From the NCBI RefSeq assembly GCF_040144835.1, contig NZ_CP151632.1:1302001-1366000 (forward strand): a stretch of DNA of 64,000 bases, given 5' to 3'. This DNA is from Microbacterium sp. LWS13-1.2. Lineage in GTDB: Bacteria > Actinomycetota > Actinomycetes > Actinomycetales > Microbacteriaceae. The notes under the pieces were generated by a model. The model ran no database searches. It saw only the letters and a program-made list of their open reading frames with translations, and was not told where the DNA came from. This document shows positions 17,361 through 26,985 of the stretch, in pieces (position 1 is the stretch's first letter; each line of letters begins with the position of its first letter). The position numbers were made by a program, and so were the translations under genes.

Positions 17361-18317
17361 TCAGCGCCGCGGCCGCGGCATCCCTCGCCAGGGCACGGCC
17401 GCCACGACGACCGATAGGATCGCGAGCGTCGACATCAGCAGCGACACCCCGAGCGCCGGCCCGCCCGCCGCGGGCCAGATCGCATCGATCAGGACCGACG
17501 TGACCACCTGCCCCACGACGGTGCCGAGGCCGAGCAGGAGCACCCCCGTGAAGGGCACGAGGGCGGCGGCGAGGAAGATGTACGCCACCCCGATCACGCC
17601 GCCGAGGTACAGCCACGGATCCGCCGGGTACGACGTCGGCGCGCCCGCGACCGCCGCGTGGATGAGCTCGGCGACACCGAGCACCGCCGTGCCGCCGATG
17701 AAGTTGACGAGCGTCGCGGTCAGCGGTGTGCCGACACGCTGACGCAGCCGCCCGTTGACCGCAGACTGCCAGGCGATGCCCGCCCCGACGAGGAACGGCA
17801 GCACGACGAGCACGGGCGGCGCGTCCACGCCCCCGGCCAGCGACACGCCGGCGGCGAGCATCGCGAGGGCGCCGCCCAGGAGCCGCGCCGGCGTCACCGC
17901 GACGATGCCGGCGGGACCCACGCCCGCGCGGTCGAGCAGCAGGCCGCTCACCGTCTGCCCGGCGACCGTTCCCACGGTGAACAGCGCGACGCCGATGATG
18001 GCGACGGAAAGCGACTGGGTCGCGACCGACAGCGCGCCGGCGACGCCGCCGCACAGCATCCAGATCGGGAGGCGGCGCCCGCGGACTCCGGTGACCAGCG
18101 CGGCGAATCCTCTGCGCCCCTGCGGCAGCGCCGCCGAGAGCACGAGGACCACGATCAGGCCGGAACCGAACGAGATCACGGCCGCGGCGAACCCGTCGCC
18201 GATGCGGACGCCGAGCTGGCCGTTGATGCGGGCCTGCGCCGCGGTGAGGATGCCGATGAGCGCGGCGCCGCCGAGGCCGATCCAGACGGGCGGGCGGGAT
18301 GCGGTCACCCGATCCAT
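17361..18317 (-). CDS. DMT-family permease, YdcZ/DUF606 type
   Basis: This 318-residue protein has about ten hydrophobic helices in two homologous halves. Each half starts with the DUF606 pattern of a helix followed by ARINGQLG (near residue 30) or SAVNGRLRQRVG. YdcZ-like permeases belong to the drug/metabolite transporter superfamily; substrates are unknown. It is transcribed alone on the minus strand, with tRNA-Thr(TGT) directly upstream. Confidence 0.85.
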   Translation of the reverse strand: MDRVTASRPPVWIGLGGAALIGILTAAQARINGQLGVRIGDGFAAAVISFGSGLIVVLVLSAALPQGRRGFAALVTGVRGRRLPIWMLCGGVAGALSVATQSLSVAIIGVALFTVGTVAGQTVSGLLLDRAGVGPAGIVAVTPARLLGGALAMLAAGVSLAGGVDAPPVLVVLPFLVGAGIAWQSAVNGRLRQRVGTPLTATLVNFIGGTAVLGVAELIHAAVAGAPTSYPADPWLYLGGVIGVAYIFLAAALVPFTGVLLLGLGTVVGQVVTSVLIDAIWPAAGGPALGVSLLMSTLAILSVVVAAVPWRGMPRPRR

Positions 18318-18339
18318 CTTGCCCGCTGCCGGTTCGTGG

Positions 18340-18412
18340 AGCCGACTACGGGACTTGAACCCGTAACCCCCGTATTACAAGTACGGTGCGCTACCAATTG
18401 CGCCAAGTCGGC
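18340..18412 (-). tRNA. tRNA-Thr(TGT)
   Basis: This 73-nt cloverleaf reads on the minus strand. The acceptor arm is GCCGACT / AGTCGGC, the anticodon stem CCGTA / TACGG holds loop CTTGTAA with anticodon TGT (complement of 18377-18379), and the T loop is TTCAAGT. CCA is not encoded. Confidence 0.96.
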
Positions 18413-18450
18413 AGAGCGCCCAGTCTAGCGGCGCCCGCGCGGGCACCCGA

Positions 18451-19407
18451 TCAGGGGGCCGTCGTCGGCGTCGGCGTGGGAGTCGGCGTGGCCTTGTAGT
18501 ACGCGTCGCTCGCGACGGTGAGCACGAACTGGGCGAACTCCTTGGGGTCGTCGAGCTTGCCCACGTACTGGGTGCCGTTGACGAGCACCATCGGCGTGCC
18601 GGTGAGGGTTGCACCGTCTGTGTCAGGCAGCTCCTGCAGGGCACGCTCGGTGGCGGTCTTCGCCCACGAGGCGTACGACTGGTCCTCGATGCACGCGCGC
18701 ACGACCTTGGGCCCGTCCAGGCCGGTCGCGATGGCGAGCGCGGCGAGCTCGCTGTCGCTGTAGCCGTCGGAGTCGACCTCGGGCTGCTGGCGAAGGAGCG
18801 CGTCGTTGAATGCGAAGAAGTAATCGGGCGCGTGCTGCGCGACGCATGCCGCGGCGCCGGCGGCGCGCAGCGAGTACTTGGTGCCGTTCGACTTCGCCGT
18901 CAGCATCGCCACCGGGTAGTAGGTCAGAGTCGCAGCGCCGTCGCCGACCCACTCCGACAGCTGCTTCGTGTTCGCGAGCTGGAAGTCGCGCGAGCCGGTC
19001 GAGAGGTAGTCGACGTAGACACGGATCTCGACGGCGGGGGCCTCGGTGGGGCTGGCGGTCGGTGTCGGCTCGGGCTCGGGGGTCGGGCTCGGTGTGGCCG
19101 CCTCGCCCTCGAGCGAGCCGTTCGAGTCGGGGTCTACGGAGTCGACGCCGCCGCCCCTGACATCGCTCACCACGAAGCCGTCGTTCACGACGTTCGCGGG
19201 GCTCATCATCGGCTTCGACGCGCTCGACGACACGGTCCACGTCACCACGACGGCGATGACGGCGACGAACGCGACCGCGACCACCGCGAGCGAAGTGCGC
19301 CGGATCAGACGCGCCCGCGACTGTCGCACCTTCACCTGCTGTGCCTTCTCACGCACGGCGTCGCGGCGCTCGCTGGACGCGGCGTTCTGTGACTCGTCGC
19401 TCGACAT
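18451..19407 (-). CDS. DsbA-like thioredoxin-fold protein lacking the CxxC motif
   Basis: This 318-residue protein has a basic cytoplasmic N-terminus, one membrane helix (about 38-58), a Thr/Pro/Glu-rich linker (about 105-124) and an extracytoplasmic DsbA-like thioredoxin domain starting VEIRVYVDY. The family normally has a CxxC motif after this strand; here the sequence is DYLSTGSRDF, with serines at 136 and 139. The cis-proline loop is kept (LTGTPMVLVNG). Without the cysteines it cannot be a normal thiol oxidase, so it may be a binding or scaffold protein. The C-terminus is again Thr/Pro-rich. It lies downstream of, and divergent from, the msmK-like gene. Confidence 0.82.
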   Translation of the reverse strand: MSSDESQNAASSERRDAVREKAQQVKVRQSRARLIRRTSLAVVAVAFVAVIAVVVTWTVSSSASKPMMSPANVVNDGFVVSDVRGGGVDSVDPDSNGSLEGEAATPSPTPEPEPTPTASPTEAPAVEIRVYVDYLSTGSRDFQLANTKQLSEWVGDGAATLTYYPVAMLTAKSNGTKYSLRAAGAAACVAQHAPDYFFAFNDALLRQQPEVDSDGYSDSELAALAIATGLDGPKVVRACIEDQSYASWAKTATERALQELPDTDGATLTGTPMVLVNGTQYVGKLDDPKEFAQFVLTVASDAYYKATPTPTPTPTTAP

Positions 19408-19629
19408 GGAACCTCTCGGGGCGGAAATCAGCCGGCATCCGGCGGGGCCGAACGGGAAAACGGCCGTCCACGATGCTAGTCAGCCACCCTGGGAAATGCC
19501 CAGACGCAACCTCCGTGCGCGCCGTGTCATACTGTTCGTGCGCCCGATGAAGGGCGTGCGGGAAAGCCCCCGCTCATTCCATCACTACGGATCGTCCGGC
19601 ACGTACCTGCCGGTGAAGGAGAAGAGAAC

Positions 19630-20733
<1,104 letters not shown>

Positions 20734-20749
20734 CACCGTTTCGCATATC

Positions 20750-20788
20750 GCGACGGCGCGGGTGGGAGCAATTCCCCCGCGCCGTCGC
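20750..20788 (+). terminator. Hairpin after the msmK-like gene
   Basis: A 13-bp perfect stem (20750-20762 with 20776-20788) encloses a 13-nt loop that can itself pair partly (TGGGA with TTCCC). It lies between the ABC ATPase stop and the DUF4032 start, so it may only partly separate the two transcripts. Confidence 0.7.
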
Positions 20789-20807
20789 TGTCTTCTCCGG
20801 AGGGAAC

Positions 20808-22115
20808 GTGCCTGACGCCCTGAACATCACGGCCAGCAGCGTGGATCCCGGGCTGCTGACGCTGCCCTGGTCGACACCGCTCGGCGACTGGCCGTCGCAG
20901 CACATCGTGTTCCTCCCGAAGGGCATCTCACGCCACCTGGTGCGTTTCGCCAATCTCTCTGGCCGCGTCGTCGCCATCAAGGAGACGACGCAGGCGATGG
21001 CGCAGCGCGAGTACGACATGCTCGGCAACCTCGCGCGTCTGGACGTCCCCTGCGTCGAGCGGGTCGCGGTGATCGCCGGACGCACGGATGCCGCGGGCGA
21101 GCCGCTGCCGGCCGCGCTGGTGACCGCGCACCTGAAGTTCTCACTCCCCTACCGGGCCCTGTTCACGCAGGTGCTGCGGCCCGACACCGCCACGCGCCTC
21201 GTGGATGCGCTCGCCCTGCTGCTGGTGCGTCTGCACAACGTCGGCTTCTTCTGGGGCGACGTCTCGCTGTCGAACACGCTGTTCCGCCGCGACGCCGGCG
21301 CCTTCGCCGCCTACCTCGTCGACGCCGAGACGGGCGAGCTGCACGAGAGCGGTCTGACGCCCGGTCAGCGCGCGCACGACCTCGACGTGGCCCGCACGAA
21401 CATCGCGGGCGAGATCATGGATCTCGAGGCGGGCGGGCGCCTCGAGGGCGGCGTCGACGCCATCGCGGTCGCCGACGGCATCGTGTCGGCGTACCACGCG
21501 CTGTGGGCGGCGCTCACCGACGAGGAGAGCTTCCGCGCCGACGAGGCCTGGCGCCTGACCGAGCGCGTGCAGCGGCTCAACGACCTCGGGTTCGACATCG
21601 GCGAGATGTCGATCCAGGCCACGGCCGACGGCGCCAGGGTCTCGATCCAGCCCAAGGTCGTCGACGCGGGACACCACCAGCGGCGGCTGCTGCGCCTGAC
21701 AGGCCTCGACGTCGAGGAGAACCAGGCCCGCCGCCTGCTCAACGACCTCGACGAGTTCCGCGCGCGCATCTCGCGCCTGGGCGACGACGAGGAGATGGTC
21801 GCCCACGAGTGGCTCACGCGCGTCTTCGAGCCGGTCGTCAAGGCGATCCCGTGGGACCTGCGATCCAAGCTCGAGCCCGCCGAGGTGTTCCACCAGCTGC
21901 TCGAGCACCGCTGGTACCTGTCGCAGGCCAAGGGGAAGTCGGTGCCTCTCGCCGAGTCGCTCACGAGCTACATCGACAACGTGCTGCGTCACCGCCGCGA
22001 CGAGGCGACGCTGATGGGCCCGCCGACAGAGACGGTGTCGCTGTCGGTCATCACGTCGCCGACCCCCGTCGTCGACGACGACGAGGCCGACATCGACTGG
22101 CGCGACCTGGTCTGA
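20808..22115 (+). CDS. DUF4032 protein with kinase-like N-terminal part
   Basis: This 435-residue protein starts with GTG at 20808 after GGAGGGAAC. The N-terminal half looks like a lipopolysaccharide-kinase / protein-kinase-like fold: VVAIKETTQAMAQREYDML (lysine and helix C), LLLVRLHNVGFFWGDVSLSNTLF (catalytic-loop-like D and N) and YLVDAETGELH (DxE in the DFG position). The C-terminal half is the DUF4032 domain. Phosphorylation of a small molecule or envelope component is possible but unproven. Conserved in Actinobacteria. A perfect terminator follows. Confidence 0.78.
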   Translation: MPDALNITASSVDPGLLTLPWSTPLGDWPSQHIVFLPKGISRHLVRFANLSGRVVAIKETTQAMAQREYDMLGNLARLDVPCVERVAVIAGRTDAAGEPLPAALVTAHLKFSLPYRALFTQVLRPDTATRLVDALALLLVRLHNVGFFWGDVSLSNTLFRRDAGAFAAYLVDAETGELHESGLTPGQRAHDLDVARTNIAGEIMDLEAGGRLEGGVDAIAVADGIVSAYHALWAALTDEESFRADEAWRLTERVQRLNDLGFDIGEMSIQATADGARVSIQPKVVDAGHHQRRLLRLTGLDVEENQARRLLNDLDEFRARISRLGDDEEMVAHEWLTRVFEPVVKAIPWDLRSKLEPAEVFHQLLEHRWYLSQAKGKSVPLAESLTSYIDNVLRHRRDEATLMGPPTETVSLSVITSPTPVVDDDEADIDWRDLV

Positions 22116-22133
22116 CGCGCCCCAGAACAGCGC

Positions 22134-22169
22134 GAGAGGCAGGTCCCGCCGAGCGGCGACCTGCCTCTC
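22134..22169. terminator. Bidirectional hairpin
   Basis: A perfect 12-bp stem (22134-22145 with 22158-22169) with a 12-nt loop lies between the convergent DUF4032 and NAD(P)H-binding protein genes. Confidence 0.8.
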
Positions 22170-22181
22170 CGCGATCAGCGC

Positions 22182-22823
22182 TCAGTAGCCGACGGTGAAC
22201 CGCTTGCGGGGGTGCTGCGGCTTCTCGATCTCGTCGACGATGGCGACCGCGAGGTCTTCGCCCGAGATGTACGACTCTCCCTCGGCGTCGGTCACGATGA
22301 CGTCGCCGCCGGTGCGGTACGAGCCGGTGCGCTCGCCGGGGTTGTAGGCGCCGAACCCGCCGGCGGGGTGGATGTAGAACCAGTCGAGCGACTCCGGCCC
22401 CGCCTGCAGGTCTTCGAGGATGCCGATCGCCTCGAGGGCCTCTGCCTTGTACTCCTCGCTGAACGACGGCAGGTCCACGACCCGCTGCCCGTCCTCGGTG
22501 ACCAGGCTGCCGCCGGCGCCGCCGATGACGCCCAGCCGGACGCCCTCGGGCAGGAGCGAGGCGAGCGCGGCGATGTTGGGGCGCACGAGACCCTGCATGT
22601 CGCCGCGCGGCGCGACGGCCGACACGACGACGTCGACGCCCTCGAGCTGGGCGAGCAGGTCGGGCACGTCCGTGAGCGAGCCCTCGATGTACACCGCGCC
22701 CGGCTGGCGCTCGCTCGGGACGCGGCGCGCGATCGCGAGGACGCTGTGGCCGCGATTCACCGCCTCGGCGACGATGTGTCGTCCGGCGTAGCCGGAGCCT
22801 CCGATGACGGCGATGCGTGCCAT
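22182..22823 (-). CDS. NAD(P)H-binding atypical SDR (NmrA/YwnB-like)
   Basis: This 213-residue protein begins with the dinucleotide loop IAVIGGSGYAGRHIV and continues as an atypical SDR with VDVVVSAVAPRGD and SGEDLAVAIVDEIEKP. No classical YxxxK pair is obvious. The family includes redox sensors and putative NADH-flavin reductases. It is a single-gene unit; the reaction is unknown. Confidence 0.82.
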   Translation of the reverse strand: MARIAVIGGSGYAGRHIVAEAVNRGHSVLAIARRVPSERQPGAVYIEGSLTDVPDLLAQLEGVDVVVSAVAPRGDMQGLVRPNIAALASLLPEGVRLGVIGGAGGSLVTEDGQRVVDLPSFSEEYKAEALEAIGILEDLQAGPESLDWFYIHPAGGFGAYNPGERTGSYRTGGDVIVTDAEGESYISGEDLAVAIVDEIEKPQHPRKRFTVGY

Positions 22824-22925
22824 GTTGTGCCTTTCGATCTGTCGTACCGCCGAACGCTCGCCGGCTCTGGGTGGGACAAGCGCGTCACGGGGCGGTTCAT
22901 TCCAGTGAATGCGTCATGCGGCGAC

Positions 22926-23918
22926 TCAGGCGGGCGGAGCCGTCCGGAGAGTCGCGACCTGATAGAGGGCGACGGATGCCGCGATGCCCGCGTTGAGCGA
23001 CTCGGTGCTCGACGAGATCGGGATCGAGACGATCTGGTCGCAGGTCTCGGTGACCAGCCGCGAGAGGCCTTTGCCCTCGGAGCCGACGACGATCACGACC
23101 GGGCGATCGGCGAGCTGGAGCTCGGGGAGGGAGACCTCTCCCCCGCCGTCGAGCCCGAGCACGAACACGCCCTGCTTCTTGAAGTCCTTGAGCATCGCGG
23201 TGAGGTTGGCGGCGATCGCGACGGGGATGCGTGCCGCCGCGCCGGCGCTCGTCTTCCACGCGGCCGAGTTGACGCTCGCCGAGCGTCGCTGCGGCACGAT
23301 GACGGCGTGGCCGCCGAACGCCGCGGTCGAACGCAGGATGGCCCCGAGGTTGCGGGGGTCTGTGATGCCGTCGAGCGCGACGAACAGCGGCGTCTGGCCC
23401 TTCTCGATGACCTGCTCCAGCAGGTCCTGCGGGTGGGCGTACTCGTACGGCGGCACCTTGAGGGCGACGCCCTGGTGCACACCGTCGAAGCCGGCCATGC
23501 GGTCCAGCTCGGGCCGCGTGACCTCGAGCACCGGGATCTCCCGGTGAGTGGCGATCGCCAGCATCTCCTTGACGCGGTCGTCCATCTCGACGCGCTGCGC
23601 GATGTAGAACGCGGTCGCCGGGATCTTCGCCCGCAGCGCCTCGAGCACCGAGTTGCGCCCGGTGACGGTCTCGGTGTCATCGTCCTTCTTGCCGGGCCGT
23701 GACGACCGGGGAGCCGGCTGCCCGGGCTTGCCGGTGCCGCCCGCGGCGGCGTACCGCTCGGCGGCCGCCTTGCGCTTGCCGGCGGGGTGCCACGCGCGGT
23801 CCTCGGCCTTGGGCGTCGGCCCCCGGCCGGCGAGCGACCGCTTGTTCTTGCCGCCCGTGCCCTTGGTGGGGCCCTTCTTGTTGCCCTTGCTCGCGCCGGG
23901 GCGTCCTGGCTTGGCCAT
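22926..23918 (-). CDS. rlmB: 23S rRNA (guanosine-2'-O-)-methyltransferase RlmB (SpoU/TrmH family)
   Basis: This 330-residue protein has a long basic, disordered N-terminus (about 1-82, rich in G, K, P), a substrate-binding domain (about 83-160) and a SPOUT methyltransferase domain. The SPOUT domain carries the three SpoU motifs: ALDGITDPRNLGAILRSTAA, VVIVVGSEGKGLS and IPISSSTESLNAGIAAS. It methylates the 2'-OH of a guanosine in 23S rRNA. It lies 30 bp downstream of cysS on the same strand, a very common actinobacterial pair. Confidence 0.93.
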   Translation of the reverse strand: MAKPGRPGASKGNKKGPTKGTGGKNKRSLAGRGPTPKAEDRAWHPAGKRKAAAERYAAAGGTGKPGQPAPRSSRPGKKDDDTETVTGRNSVLEALRAKIPATAFYIAQRVEMDDRVKEMLAIATHREIPVLEVTRPELDRMAGFDGVHQGVALKVPPYEYAHPQDLLEQVIEKGQTPLFVALDGITDPRNLGAILRSTAAFGGHAVIVPQRRSASVNSAAWKTSAGAAARIPVAIAANLTAMLKDFKKQGVFVLGLDGGGEVSLPELQLADRPVVIVVGSEGKGLSRLVTETCDQIVSIPISSSTESLNAGIAASVALYQVATLRTAPPA

Positions 23919-23948
23919 CAGTTCTCCTTCATGCGGGGCGCCGCCCCG

Positions 23949-25406
23949 TCAGTTTCTCTCCGCGGGGCGAGGCGTGTCGGCGACACTCCAATGCGTCCCG
24001 TCGGGTCCGTCTTCGAGGGCGATGCCGGCCGCCGCGATCGCATCGCGGATGCGGTCGGCCGCCGCCCAGTCCTTCGCCGCGCGCGCGTCGGCGCGCTGCG
24101 CGATCATCGTCTGCACGAGGGCGTCGAGAGCGGCTGCCTCGGCTGAGACGTCCGTCGAACGCCAGTGCGGGTCGAGGGGGTCGATGCCGAGCACCCCGGT
24201 CATCACGGCGACGTCGGCGAACGCGCGCAGCGCGCCGGCCCGGTCGCCGGCGTCCAGCGCCGTGTTGCCGTCGCGCACGGCCTCGTGCAGCACGGCGAGC
24301 GCCTGGGGCACGCCGAGGTCGTCGTCGAGCGCTGCCGCGAACGCGGCCGGGACGGCGGCATCCACCCGCACATCCTCGGTGCCCCGAAGCGTCCGGATCG
24401 CGCGCTCGAGGAACGTGCGGATGCGGTCGAGCGCCGCCTCGGCCTCGTCGAACGTCGAGCCGGTGATGTCGAGGCTCGAGCGATAGTGGGCCGCAGCGAG
24501 CGCGTAGCGCACGACGAGCGGGTCGCGTTCGCGCAGCACGTCCTCGGCGAGGACGAAGTTGAACAGCGACTTCGACATCTTCTGCGCGCCGACGGTCACG
24601 AGTCCGTTGTGCACCCAGTAGCGCGCGAAGCCGTCGCCGGCGGCCGTCGACTGGGCCAGCTCGTTCTCGTGGTGCGGGAAGCGCAGGTCGAGGCCGCCGC
24701 CGTGGATGTCGAACTCGCTGCCGAGGTAGCGCCGCGCCATCGCGGAGCACTCGATGTGCCAGCCGGGGCGTCCGGCACCCCAGGGCGAGTCCCACGTCGC
24801 CGATGCGGGCTCGTCGGCCTTGGCGCCCTTCCACAGCGCGAAGTCCCGGGGGTCGCGCTTGCCGCGCGGGTCCGCGTCCGCGGCGGGCTCCATCGCGTCG
24901 AGGCTCTGCCGTGTGAGCGAGCCGTACGAATCCCATGACCGGACGTCGAAGTACACGTCGCCGGCGGCATCCGCGGCCTCCGAGCCTGTCGAAGGCGCGG
25001 CGTAGGCGTGCCCCGCGTCGATCAGCCGCGCGATCAGCTCCTGCATCTGCGGGATCGAGGCGGTCGCGCGCGGCTCGTATGTGGGAGGGAGGATGCCGAT
25101 GGCCGTGTACGCGCGCGTGAACTCCAGCTCCATGCGGTAGGCGAGCGCCCACCACGGCTCGCCGTCGCTCGCGTTCGCGAGCACCTTGTCGTCGATGTCG
25201 GTCACGTTGCGGACGAACGTGACGCGGCCATAGCGGTGGGTGAGCCAGCGCCGCAGGATGTCGAAGCTCAACGCGCCGCGGAGATGCCCGATGTGGGGAC
25301 CCGACTGCACGGTCGGACCGCAGACGTAGATCGTGACGTTTCCGGGGTCGAGGGGCACGAAGTCGCGCAGGGTCTGCGCCTTGGTGTCATACAACTGAAC
25401 CGTCAC
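23949..25406 (-). CDS. cysS: Cysteinyl-tRNA synthetase
   Basis: This 485-residue class I synthetase has zinc ligand C29 and the HIGH sequence in [13 protein letters not shown], further zinc ligands in HIECSAMA and PHHENE, and KMSKS near residue 277. It charges tRNA-Cys. The related mycothiol ligase MshC is shorter, and the full C-terminal DALR-like region supports CysS. A short extra segment ([12 protein letters not shown], around residue 140) contains an in-frame copy of a small GAGCCTGTCGAAGG-type word. It forms an operon with rlmB. Confidence 0.95.
   Translation of the reverse strand: MTVQLYDTKAQTLRDFVPLDPGNVTIYVCGPTVQSGPHIGHLRGALSFDILRRWLTHRYGRVTFVRNVTDIDDKVLANASDGEPWWALAYRMELEFTRAYTAIGILPPTYEPRATASIPQMQELIARLIDAGHAYAAPSTGSEAADAAGDVYFDVRSWDSYGSLTRQSLDAMEPAADADPRGKRDPRDFALWKGAKADEPASATWDSPWGAGRPGWHIECSAMARRYLGSEFDIHGGGLDLRFPHHENELAQSTAAGDGFARYWVHNGLVTVGAQKMSKSLFNFVLAEDVLRERDPLVVRYALAAAHYRSSLDITGSTFDEAEAALDRIRTFLERAIRTLRGTEDVRVDAAVPAAFAAALDDDLGVPQALAVLHEAVRDGNTALDAGDRAGALRAFADVAVMTGVLGIDPLDPHWRSTDVSAEAAALDALVQTMIAQRADARAAKDWAAADRIRDAIAAAGIALEDGPDGTHWSVADTPRPAERN
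24981..24995. repeat. Short GAGCCTGTCGAAGG-type word inside cysS
   Basis: The 15-mer CGAGCCTGTCGAAGG lies in a Ser/Gly/Glu-rich linker of cysS. Very similar words (CCTGAGCCTGTCGAAGG) are, from memory, abundant as dispersed repeats in high-GC bacteria. Only one copy is in this window, so its repeat nature rests on that knowledge. Confidence 0.35.
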
Positions 25407-25459
25407 CGCACCAGCCTACCGGCGGGTGCCACGGCGGCCCCTGGGAGCCCGGTGGGGCC

Positions 25460-26449
25460 ATGTCGGTCGGAGGGCGCCGATGCGGATATAAACGGAGGGT
25501 GCATGTCCTCGCTGTCCTCGCCGCCGCGGTGCTGTTCGGCACGACCGGGACATCGCAGGCTCTCGGCCCCGACGGCACGACCCCGCTGTCGATCGGTGTC
25601 ATGCGCATGGTCATCGGCGGCGCGGGTCTGGCCCTCATCGCGTTCGCCCTCGCCGCCCGCCACGCCCGCCGGCGCCCGGACGCCGCGGCTAAGAGCCTCC
25701 GGTCGCTGAGCCCCTCGAAGGGCGGCATCCGCCCGCTCGCTCTCATGGTGCTCACCGGCGTCTGCATCTCGGTCTACCAGCCCCTCTTCTTCCTCGGCAC
25801 CGGCCGCAACGGCGTGGCGGTCGGCACCGTCGTCGCGCTCGGCTCCGCCCCGATCCTCGCGGGGCTCCTGGAGTGGGCGCTCACGCGACGGATGCCGAGC
25901 TGGACGTGGATGGCGGCGACCGCCCTCGCGACGATCGGCGTCGTGCTGCTGGGCTTCGGCGGCGAAGCGGGCTCCGCGGGCGGGACCGATCCCCTCGGGA
26001 TCCTCGGCTCCGTGGGCGCCGGCGCGTCGTTCGCGGTGATCGCCAACGCGCAGCGCCGACTGCTCGACGACGGCTGGGATCCGTTCACCGTCGTAGGCGC
26101 CATGGGGGCGAGCGCGGCGCTCATCTGCGCCTGCGCGCTGCCCTTCGTCGACCTGACCTGGCTGGGAACGCCGACCGGCGTCACGATGGCGCTGTGGCTG
26201 GGACTCGCGACGATCGCGATCGCCTACGTCCTGTTCACGTGGGGCTTGAGCGGGCTGACCGCCGCCACCGCGGCGACCCTCACCCTGGGCGAACCGCTGA
26301 CCGCGAGCGTGCTCGGGATCGTCGTGCTGGGCGAGCGGCTCTCGGCGCTCGCGGTCATCGGCCTGGTCGTGCTCGCCGCGGGCCTGGCTCTGCTCGCCTG
26401 GGGTTCGCGGGCGCCGCGCGACCCCGCGCCGTTCGCGGTCGAGGCCTGA
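25460..26449 (+). CDS. EamA/DMT-family transporter
   Basis: This protein of up to 329 residues has ten hydrophobic helices in two EamA halves; the second half includes LTAATAATLTLGEPLTASVLGIVVLGERL, a conserved DMT stretch (quoted in part). Export of metabolites is usual for the family; the substrate is unknown. The ATG at 25460 is the first in-frame start. GTG 25499 would begin closer to the first helix but has a ribosome site (GGAGG) that nearly abuts it, so the true start is uncertain. Confidence 0.85.
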   Translation: MSVGGRRCGYKRRVHVLAVLAAAVLFGTTGTSQALGPDGTTPLSIGVMRMVIGGAGLALIAFALAARHARRRPDAAAKSLRSLSPSKGGIRPLALMVLTGVCISVYQPLFFLGTGRNGVAVGTVVALGSAPILAGLLEWALTRRMPSWTWMAATALATIGVVLLGFGGEAGSAGGTDPLGILGSVGAGASFAVIANAQRRLLDDGWDPFTVVGAMGASAALICACALPFVDLTWLGTPTGVTMALWLGLATIAIAYVLFTWGLSGLTAATAATLTLGEPLTASVLGIVVLGERLSALAVIGLVVLAAGLALLAWGSRAPRDPAPFAVEA

Positions 26450-26505
26450 CAGCCCCGGGCGCTTGAAACACGCCGGCAACAGCGGCGTGGCACACTGGGC
26501 GCGAC

Positions 26506-26979
26506 ATGCAGCGCACCATCGAGATCCACACCGACGACCTGAGCGGCGAGGCCACACGGCGTCTCATCGCTTTCCACCTGGCAGGTATGCATGACATCTC
26601 TCCGGCGGAGAGCGTGCATGCGCTCGACATCGACGCGCTGCGGCATCCGTCGCTCTCCGTGTGGTCGGCGTGGATAGACGGCGAGCTCGCGGGTGTCGGT
26701 GCGCTCAAGGAGATGGATGCCGACCGCGGCGAGGTCAAGTCGATGCGGGTCGACGACCGGTTCCGCGGCAGCGGCGTCGGGCGGGCGGTGCTGCGCCACA
26801 TCGTCGACGAGGCACGGCGGCGAGGCATGTCGAGCCTGTGGCTCGAGACCGGCACGACCGCCGACTTCGCACCGGCGCAGCGCCTGTACGAGAGCGAGGG
26901 CTTCGTGGTGTGCGGGCCGTTCGGCGGCTACGCGCTCGATCCGTTCTCGATCTTCATGACGCGTGTTCTCAGCTCCTGA
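26506..26979 (+). CDS. GNAT-family N-acetyltransferase
   Basis: This 157-residue acetyltransferase has the acetyl-CoA loop VDDRFRGSGVGRAVL and the C-terminal strand-helix ESEGFVVCGPFGGY. The arrangement resembles the YafP/ElaA-like group. The substrate is unknown. It starts about 55 bp after the EamA gene and ends only 6 bp before the convergent ispDF stop. Confidence 0.87.
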   Translation: MQRTIEIHTDDLSGEATRRLIAFHLAGMHDISPAESVHALDIDALRHPSLSVWSAWIDGELAGVGALKEMDADRGEVKSMRVDDRFRGSGVGRAVLRHIVDEARRRGMSSLWLETGTTADFAPAQRLYESEGFVVCGPFGGYALDPFSIFMTRVLSS

Positions 26980-26985
26980 TCCCGT

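Noticed and set aside
23949..25406. MshC (mycothiol Cys:GlcN-Ins ligase) instead of CysS
   Set aside because: The length (485), the full C-terminal region and the adjacent rlmB favour CysS.
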